The notes beneath the pieces are model-generated. The model did no database searches. It saw only the letters and a program-made list of their open reading frames with translations, and was not told the DNA's origin. The position numbers were made by a program, and so were the translations under genes. DNA of 64,000 nucleotides, from the NCBI GenBank assembly GCA_016935365.1, contig JAFGRB010000138.1:1-64000 (forward strand). Direction: 5' to 3'. This stretch comes from Deltaproteobacteria bacterium (GTDB taxonomy: Bacteria; Myxococcota; B64-G9). This document shows positions 61,973 to 64,000 of this stretch, piece by piece (position 1 is the first letter of the stretch; each line of letters starts with the position of its first letter).

Positions 61973-63426
61973 GGCCAGCCGAACACCTGCCGCACATCGC
62001 GCTCGCGTGGCTGCTCGCCTGCCTGGCCTGCGCCTGCGGGGACGATGTGCAGGGCGAGCTGCACCTGCTGGTCGTGCCGCTGCACGCCGGGCGCAACCCG
62101 TCCCAGGACCCCTTCCAGCTCGTGGACGAGGTCGAGATCGGGCTGACCGCTGACGACGGGACCTACACCGCGCTGGGCGCGGACGCGCCCGGCTCGCGCT
62201 TCGGCCCCGGCCTGGTGAGCCCCGGCGCGCAGGGCGCGCCCACGCTGATCGGTCGCAACGAGCGCGAGCGGGTGGTCTCGCTGGGCTTCGGTCCAGGCCT
62301 GGCGCTCACGAGCGGTCTGGACGCCTGGGTCTCGGTGCCCTTTGCCCGGGTCGATCACGCGGTGGCGACGCGCGTCCACCCGGCCGAGATCGGCCTGGAG
62401 GATCTCTTCGCGGGCCGTCCGCCGGCGCTGCGCCTGGACGGGGCCAACCTGGAGACGGGCTCGCTCGACGGCCAGGGGGATGCGGCCGCGCTGGTCTGGC
62501 TCCTGTGGACCGACGACGCGCTGTGGGTGCAGGCGCGGGTGCGCGACGAGGACGTGCAGGACGGCGTGGACGGGCTCGCCGTCTTCGACGCGCAGCACGC
62601 GAGCGGCGTCCGGATCGCGGCCGGCGGTGCGGTCGATCCGGCGGGCGCGGTCGAGGCCGTGGAGTCGGAGCGCCTGGCGGGCGGCTACCGGCTTCGCTTC
62701 CGCATGCCGCTGGAGGCGGCCGCCAAGAACGGGAAGCTGGCGTTCGATCTGCGCCTGGTGGACGTGGACGCGGGCAGCGGGCCGACCTGGCTGACCTGGG
62801 CCTTCGATCCGCGCAGGCAGGGGGACCTGCCCTTGCCGGACGAGTACGGCCAGCTGGTGCTCGGCGCCCCGCTGCTCGACCTGATGACGCGCGAGTCTGG
62901 CACCTGCGGCGACGGCGGCCCGCGGGCGGACATCCCCGGGCCGGACGGCGTGGCCGTGCTCCAGGGCGGCTGGGACGAGGCGGGCCTCGGCCTGTGCCTC
63001 GAGATCCCGGACGACGACGTGCAGCTGGAGGGCGGCGAGGTGGACCGGGTCGAGCTGTATTTCGATCTGGCCAACGGCGGTGCGCCCGTGGCCGAGCCCT
63101 TCCGCTTCCACCGGCTCGAGGTGACGGCCGGGGGGCTCTCGCGCTTCGGAAGCGGCGCGGATCCCGCCGCCCTCTCGGACGGCGCCTACACGGGCAGCGC
63201 CCAGGCCACCCGCCACGCGGCGGGCTACCGGATCGAGGCGGACCTGCCCTGGAGCGATCTGCAGGTGCTCGGCGACGTGGGGCAGCGGGGCTGGTTCCTG
63301 GGCCTCGAGATCCGGGTCTTCGACGTGGACCAGGGCGGCCGGGCGGAGTGGTCATGGTCGGGCCGCGAGGAGCTGGCCCCCGCGAGCTGGAGCGAGATCC
63401 GGCTGTTCTCGGATCCGGCGAGGTGA
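61969..63426 (+). CDS. Lipoprotein with two carbohydrate-binding (CBM9/DOMON)-like domains
   Basis: A 485-aa lipoprotein. The signal peptide ends with LACAC or LACLAC (Cys near 21-23). Two beta-rich domains of similar pattern are seen at about 130-300 (LWVQARVRDEDVQDGVDG, RLRFRMPLEA) and 310-485 (LCLEIPDDDVQLEGGEVDRVELYFD, YRIEADLPWSDLQ). Both resemble CBM9 or DOMON-type modules that bind sugars or haem. The start overlaps the previous stop (ATGA), so it is translationally coupled to the Cys-rich protein and may be its partner on the surface. The binding target is not known. Confidence 0.8.
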   Translation: MRPAEHLPHIALAWLLACLACACGDDVQGELHLLVVPLHAGRNPSQDPFQLVDEVEIGLTADDGTYTALGADAPGSRFGPGLVSPGAQGAPTLIGRNERERVVSLGFGPGLALTSGLDAWVSVPFARVDHAVATRVHPAEIGLEDLFAGRPPALRLDGANLETGSLDGQGDAAALVWLLWTDDALWVQARVRDEDVQDGVDGLAVFDAQHASGVRIAAGGAVDPAGAVEAVESERLAGGYRLRFRMPLEAAAKNGKLAFDLRLVDVDAGSGPTWLTWAFDPRRQGDLPLPDEYGQLVLGAPLLDLMTRESGTCGDGGPRADIPGPDGVAVLQGGWDEAGLGLCLEIPDDDVQLEGGEVDRVELYFDLANGGAPVAEPFRFHRLEVTAGGLSRFGSGADPAALSDGAYTGSAQATRHAAGYRIEADLPWSDLQVLGDVGQRGWFLGLEIRVFDVDQGGRAEWSWSGREELAPASWSEIRLFSDPAR

Positions 63427-63429
63427 GAC

Positions 63430-64000
63430 GTGGCGCGCGTGTGGGGAACTGTCTTTCTGTGTGCGGCCTGCCTGGCCCCCCGGTCGGTCATGGCAGCCCG
63501 CCTGGCCGTGCTCACGGTCGGAGGCCCGGCCGACGCCGAGACGCAGCGGGTGGGGGCCGAGTACCGCGAGCGGCTCCTCCGGGCGCTCGCCGGGCTGCCG
63601 GGCGTCGAGCTCGCGGGCGAGGAGGCGATCGGGGCCTACTTCGCGGAGCCTTCCGATCCGGCCGCTGCGTGCATGGAGGCCGAGGCGCGGGAGCGGCTCG
63701 CGCAGGGGCAGCGCTGGGCCGGCAGGCTCAAGCCGCAAAAAGCGATCGAGGACCTGAAGGAGGCGCTGCGGGTGGCGCAGGCCGTCTTCCCGCACCCGGG
63801 CAGCCTGGCGCTGCTGGCCGAGATCCATCTCCAGCTCGGCCTGACCCACCACGCCCTGGGCCAGCAGGCGGCCGCGGACGAGGCCTTCGAGACGGTCCTG
63901 CTGCTCGAGCCCGAGCGCCAGCTCGACGAGACCGTGGTCAACCCGCTGGCGGTCGAGCGCTTCGAGCAGGTGCGGCAGGGCTTGCTGCGCTCCATGAAGG
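63430..64000 (+). CDS. Exported protein with TPR-like segment (partial, runs off the window)
   Basis: An open frame from GTG 63430 to the end of the window (190 codons, no stop). The GTG lies 4 bases after the previous stop and has GAGG upstream. A signal peptide of about 21-23 residues (ending SVMAAR) is followed by an alpha/beta segment (LAVLTVGGPADAE..YRERLLRAL) and helices that resemble TPR units (about 100-190). Its continuation is needed to identify it. The position suggests it belongs with the two genes upstream. Confidence 0.75.
   Translation, partial: MARVWGTVFLCAACLAPRSVMAARLAVLTVGGPADAETQRVGAEYRERLLRALAGLPGVELAGEEAIGAYFAEPSDPAAACMEAEARERLAQGQRWAGRLKPQKAIEDLKEALRVAQAVFPHPGSLALLAEIHLQLGLTHHALGQQAAADEAFETVLLLEPERQLDETVVNPLAVERFEQVRQGLLRSMK

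Overview
The window is high-GC bacterial chromosomal DNA, and the gene content points to the Myxococcota or a close deltaproteobacterial lineage. The evidence is a Ras-like GTPase MglA with its co-GTPase MglB, both nearly the Myxococcus versions in length and sequence; a block of Agl/Glt-type envelope machinery including a protein with an AgmX/PglI-type C-terminal domain; a Cys-rich secreted protein with a MYXO-CTERM-like tail; a serine/threonine kinase fused to an nSTAND NTPase and WD40 propellers; and many lipoproteins and outer-membrane barrels. A four-subunit pyruvate:ferredoxin oxidoreductase suggests anaerobic or facultative metabolism. No rRNA, tRNA, CRISPR array, prophage or complete insertion sequence was seen.

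Layout. 1-1047: a small membrane protein. 11480-1120 (minus): two tandem copies of a lipoprotein plus FadL-type porin pair, ending in the kinase-nSTAND-WD40 gene; an intrinsic terminator lies inside this unit. 13914-11507 (minus): a PAS/GAF hybrid histidine kinase. 13967-18108 (plus): a lipoprotein, an archaeal-type glycerol-1-phosphate dehydrogenase, a DedA protein, a sensorless histidine kinase and phosphatidylserine synthase, together a membrane-lipid block. 24235-18116 (minus): pyruvate:ferredoxin oxidoreductase gamma-delta-alpha-beta, then a NuoE/NuoF/HoxU-like diaphorase without a hydrogenase subunit. 24341-39368 (plus): mglB-mglA followed by TPR proteins, a TPR lipoprotein, a TolQ-like and two TolR-like proteins, an FHA/TonB-like protein, a coiled-coil protein and a cyclic-nucleotide-binding protein. 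This resembles the core of the Myxococcus gliding/envelope machine. 39499-48100 (plus): a giant propeller/Ig-repeat exported protein, then a polysaccharide-export group (small periplasmic protein, outer-membrane barrel, short OPX lipoprotein, sugar aminotransferase, SIS isomerase). 48101-48646: a repeat-rich spacer. 50348-48647 (minus): rplU-rpmA-obg. 53056-50448 (minus): an exported protein, a crotonase and mtnA. 54521-53286 (minus): an HtrA-like protease without PDZ. 54766-56142 (plus): glmU, bracketed by GC-rich palindromic repeats. 57732-56278 (minus): a membrane protein. 57872-64000 (plus): the Cys-rich protein, a lipoprotein with carbohydrate-binding-like domains and a partial exported protein.

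Promoters of the TTGACA/TATAAT type can be read by eye ahead of most transcription units, which supports the operon boundaries given. Two repeat families stand out: GCCCC/GGGGC palindromes around glmU and in the 48.1-48.6 kb spacer, and an 81-bp element with imperfect terminal inverted repeats at 48296-48376 that has an interrupted relative near 53.2 kb.

Function calls rest on reading motifs and on memory of the families; no database search was run.
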